DNA of 58,100 bases, from the IMG/VR virus record IMGVR_UViG_3300031920_000245, positions 1 to 58,100 of that record; one strand, given 5' to 3'. Of the stretch, positions 55,307 through 58,100 are shown piece after piece. The translations under genes were made by a program, and so were the position numbers. Every line of letters begins with the position of its first letter. The first letter of the stretch is position 1. The notes under the pieces were generated by a model. That model ran no database searches. It was not told the DNA's origin and was given only the letters and a program-made list of their open reading frames with translations. This DNA comes from a virus.

Positions 55307-56176
55307 ATGAAAAAATATTCGTTTAGTGAGGTTGATTGTTTAACAACAACACAATATATAATGGCATCTTGGAAATATTCAGGTGCTAATTTTTGTAGGG
55401 ATTTAATTAAAGAAAATTTTCCGGAGTGTTTTAATTGGGGACTGTGGGGTAAAACACATTCAATATTATCAATAGAAGCGTATAAAACAGTAAGTAATAA
55501 AAATATTAAAATTTTTCTTATTCTTGCTGACCCAAGAGATGTGTCTGCACATATAGGATATCACGAAAATGGCTGGAATTGCGATAAAAAAGATTATTCT
55601 GATTATGCATATAATCATCGGGATAGTTTAGTTTTTTTAAATGAAAACATGTATAAAATTAATGAATTATTATCATATTACATATCCAAATTTAAAGATA
55701 GTTGTTTAGTTTTAAGGTATGAAGATGCATATTATAATCCTGATATTTTTTTAAATAAGGTGGGTAAGTTTTTAAATTTAAAACCACTTAATATCAATGA
55801 CATTAATAAATATCGTCAAGATATTAACAGAAATATTGGTGTTTTTCCATATTATTATAGTTCAGAAACAAATGAACAACATTATAAACAATATCAGAAT
55901 TTTTATGTTAAATGGGGATACGGTAAACAGGGTTTTTTTTACAGTGATTTCGATAATGAAACAAAACACAATAAATTTCTAAAAGATAAAGGTTGGGAAT
56001 ATTTAAATTATGAACCATATATAGATAATGGTTTAAAATACAGTATTAAAGATTCTAAATATATTGAATTTTTAAATAGAAATAAAGTGTATTCAATGGT
56101 AATCCCAATTAATTATAGGAATGGTGCACTTAATAATCATATTGAAGATCGAATAAAAAAATTAAGAAATGAATAA
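55307..56176 (+). CDS. Sulfotransferase-family protein (289 aa)
   Basis: The PAPS-binding signature is visible. WKYSGANFCRDLIKENFP (about 22-39) stands at the 5'-phosphosulfate loop, IFLILADPRDVSAHIGY (about 68-84) at the 3'-phosphate motif, and CLVLRYEDAYYNPDIFLNKVGKFL is the typical later helix. It would transfer sulfate from PAPS to a glycan or other acceptor. The 5' loop is degenerate compared with the PKSGTT consensus. Its stop overlaps the glycosyltransferase start by 8 nt, so the two work together, probably on a cell-surface or virion glycan. Confidence 0.78.
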   Translation: MKKYSFSEVDCLTTTQYIMASWKYSGANFCRDLIKENFPECFNWGLWGKTHSILSIEAYKTVSNKNIKIFLILADPRDVSAHIGYHENGWNCDKKDYSDYAYNHRDSLVFLNENMYKINELLSYYISKFKDSCLVLRYEDAYYNPDIFLNKVGKFLNLKPLNINDINKYRQDINRNIGVFPYYYSSETNEQHYKQYQNFYVKWGYGKQGFFYSDFDNETKHNKFLKDKGWEYLNYEPYIDNGLKYSIKDSKYIEFLNRNKVYSMVIPINYRNGALNNHIEDRIKKLRNE

Positions 56177-57029
56177 AAATGTAATATCGTTTTGTTGTCA
56201 TGCGAAAAATAGATTACAACACGTTAAACTAACTTTAGAATTTAATTTAGAAATTTTATCAAAGTATAATAATGTTGAATTAATATTATCAGATTTTGAT
56301 TCGAATGATGGTCTTTTTGAATGGATAAAAACAAATGAAAATCTGAAAAAACATTTAAACTCCGGTTTATTAAAATATTTTAAAATAAATAATGAACCAT
56401 ATTTTAAAATGGCATCATCAAAAAATTTATCCCATAGATTAGCAACCGGAGATTATTTAATTAATTTAGATTCTGATAATTTTTTATGTGAAGAGTACAT
56501 TGATAAAGTAAAAGAAATTATAAACATTAATTTACATACGCTTATACATAAAAAAGAAACAGCAACAGCACTTTATGGTAGGGTAGGTTTATCAAATAAA
56601 ATGTTTAATGATGTTGTTGGTTATGATGAAATATATCAACATTGGGGTTGTGAAGATAATGATTTGTTACATAGAGTTAGAAACTATAAAGATATTTCAG
56701 AATATGATATTGATATATATCATATTGATCCTGAAATTATGGGGTCATTCATAGAACATAGTAATTGTTTAAGAATATCGAATTATAACGTTGACGATTT
56801 AAACCCTGAAGCTTTAATAAAGGGTACGTATGATATGTTTGTACATGGTATTGATGATGAAGGTAAGGTGTATTATAAAACGGATAAATATCCTATATTT
56901 AAAATAAATAATCAAGATTATTTTGAGGATACATTATCATCTGACAGATATAAATCAAGAAAACCATTTAATATATTTAATGTTTATACATTAAATTTAG
57001 ATTTGATTTTTTTTAAGAAATTGAATTAA
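56169..57029 (+). CDS. GT-A glycosyltransferase (galactosyltransferase-like, 286 aa)
   Basis: An N-terminal nucleotide-binding strand (VISFCCHAKNRLQHVKLTLE) is followed by the DxD-type metal site INLDSDNF at about 98-104. The acceptor motif YQHWGCEDNDLLHRV follows at 156-170, with W-G-x-E-D-D/N as in the C-terminal domain of beta-galactosyltransferases. It transfers a sugar from UDP- or GDP-sugar to an acceptor. It is coupled to the sulfotransferase gene upstream, and the radical SAM gene follows after 2 nt. Confidence 0.85.
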   Translation: MNKNVISFCCHAKNRLQHVKLTLEFNLEILSKYNNVELILSDFDSNDGLFEWIKTNENLKKHLNSGLLKYFKINNEPYFKMASSKNLSHRLATGDYLINLDSDNFLCEEYIDKVKEIININLHTLIHKKETATALYGRVGLSNKMFNDVVGYDEIYQHWGCEDNDLLHRVRNYKDISEYDIDIYHIDPEIMGSFIEHSNCLRISNYNVDDLNPEALIKGTYDMFVHGIDDEGKVYYKTDKYPIFKINNQDYFEDTLSSDRYKSRKPFNIFNVYTLNLDLIFFKKLN

Positions 57030-57031
57030 TT

Positions 57032-58100
57032 ATGAAAAAAATTTTATTTATTACATTTAATTTAAATCCTTACAATCAGTTTAGTATTAATCACGCTATC
57101 CCTATTTTTTCTGCAATAATTGATAGAAATAAATGGGATGTTAATTTTATAACAGTAAGAGAAGATAATAATTCCGATGATTTATTAAATGATATAAATA
57201 AAATTGATCCAGATGTTATTGGTTATTCTTGTACTTATTTTGATTTAAAAAACATTAATGAATTAAGCTTTCAATTAAAAAAATATTTTCAAATTGCTGG
57301 TGGAATTGGACCAACAACCACTCCGGATTTATTTTTAAATAAAACAAATTTAGATGGTGTTGTTGTTGGGGATGGTGAAATACCTTTAATTCAATTATTG
57401 GATGCAATTTATGAAGTTAAATCATTTAATGATATTGACGGTTTTTATTGGAAAGAAAAAACAATAAAAAATAAATTACCCAAACTAATTAAATTAAATA
57501 ATTACCCAATCCCGGATTATTCCATATATATAAATGACAATGTTTTTAATTCTTTTTCTGAATTTCCTGTTGTTATTAGTAGAGGTTGTCCATTTATGTG
57601 TAATCATTGTGCCACACCAACAATGAAAAAAATATTAGGTTTAGGATCGTTTAGAACATATTCACCAACAAAAACTATTGAAATTTTAATTCATATTTTG
57701 TTTAATTTCCCAAACACAAAAAAAATCATTTTTCAAGACGATGTTTTAATTATGAATAAAAAATGGTTTAAAGAATTTTCAACAATATATAAAGAAAAGA
57801 TAAATTTACCATATGTAGCACAAGCACGACCAAGAATGATATCTATTGAGATTTGTGAACAATTAAAAAACAGTGGTTGTGAATTAATACAAATTGGTGT
57901 GGAATCCGGAAGTGAAAGAATTAGAAAAGAAATTTTAAATCGAGATGAAACAAATAAAGATATTTTAGAAAAAATAAATTTAATAAAAAAAACAGACATT
58001 AAAATCCATATATATACTATGATTGGTTTACCTACCGAAACCAAAAAAGAAATGAAAGAAACATTTAAATTAATTAAAAAAATAAAACCAAATGATGGGT
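57032..58100 (+). CDS. B12-binding radical SAM protein, 3' end beyond window
   Basis: The frame opens at the ATG at 57032 (MKKILFITFNLNPYNQFSIN) and stays open to the edge, 356 codons. The first part has a cobalamin-binding Rossmann look: D-V-I-G-Y-S-C-T-Y-F, then AGGIGPTTTPDLFL, then DGVVVGDGE. The radical SAM cluster motif is RGCPFMCNHCATP (C-x3-C-x2-C). Segments FQDDVLIMNKKWF, IGVESGSERIRKEIL and YTMIGLPTETKKE follow as in the family. It may methylate or rearrange a glycan or lipid with its neighbours. The substrate is unknown. Confidence 0.85.
   Translation, partial: MKKILFITFNLNPYNQFSINHAIPIFSAIIDRNKWDVNFITVREDNNSDDLLNDINKIDPDVIGYSCTYFDLKNINELSFQLKKYFQIAGGIGPTTTPDLFLNKTNLDGVVVGDGEIPLIQLLDAIYEVKSFNDIDGFYWKEKTIKNKLPKLIKLNNYPIPDYSIYINDNVFNSFSEFPVVISRGCPFMCNHCATPTMKKILGLGSFRTYSPTKTIEILIHILFNFPNTKKIIFQDDVLIMNKKWFKEFSTIYKEKINLPYVAQARPRMISIEICEQLKNSGCELIQIGVESGSERIRKEILNRDETNKDILEKINLIKKTDIKIHIYTMIGLPTETKKEMKETFKLIKKIKPNDG

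Noticed and set aside
57733-58044. Minus-strand frame at the right edge
   Set aside because: It is antisense to the radical SAM gene, whose C-x3-C-x2-C motif and family segments are clear on the + strand.

Overview
The window is a piece of a large, AT-rich genome of a contractile-tailed bacteriophage with a T4-type virion. I recognise the T4 morphogenesis set: tail sheath (gp18), neck proteins (gp13/gp14), major capsid protein (gp23), scaffold (gp22), prohead protease (gp21), portal (gp20) and large terminase (gp17). There is also a baseplate-hub-like giant protein and a tail-associated cell-wall hydrolase. A Bacteroidota host is suggested by four things: start codons preceded by A/T-rich sequence rather than Shine-Dalgarno motifs; host-type promoters of the form TTTG-N19-TAnnTTTG; a lipoprotein with a Bacteroidota surface-export motif (C-E-K-E-D); and a tmRNA tag ending in AMAA.

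Layout. 1-8.7 kb holds tail and baseplate proteins plus a surface lipoprotein. 8.7-13.3 kb (+) is a run of metabolic and small genes: KTSC protein, thymidylate synthase, a GIY-YIG homing endonuclease, an MmcB-like nuclease. 13.3-15.0 kb (-) encodes the two neck proteins, and 15.0-17.3 kb (+) a UvrD-like helicase. 17.3-22.4 kb (-) has two small exported or membrane proteins and the capsid, scaffold and protease genes. 22.5-28.8 kb (+) has the hub-like protein and the wall hydrolase. 28.8-39.5 kb (-) has portal, terminase, membrane proteins, an acidic putative head-core protein and a nucleotidyltransferase-fold protein. 39.7-42.7 kb has a lectin-like virion protein and small genes. 42.7-55.2 kb is a translation-support island with 23 convincing tRNA genes, two aberrant tRNA-like genes and a tmRNA, with small genes, an HNH endonuclease and two more putative head-packaged proteins between them. 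55.3-58.1 kb is a sulfotransferase, glycosyltransferase and B12-radical-SAM cassette, cut by the window edge.

Control. Three promoter types can be read directly. Virion genes, and both homing endonucleases, carry GTATTTATA on the coding strand 6-75 nt before the start; I read this as the late promoter. Metabolic runs carry host-type TTTG/TAnnTTTG promoters. A third class, TGTAAC followed 22-23 nt later by CGTAT, precedes the lipoprotein, a membrane-protein pair, a conserved hypothetical gene and three tRNA-cluster leaders. Each of those leaders holds a 18-36 codon ORF and a strong terminator. A copy of the terminator's 3' arm lies in or just after the ORF, an attenuator-like layout.

The most novel-looking points are the three repeated attenuator-like leaders, a shared N-terminal sequence ending in L-x-E on four proteins (candidate capsid-targeting signal cut by the gp21 protease), the phage tmRNA with a 28-residue tag, and a structured tRNA-like RNA directly after it.
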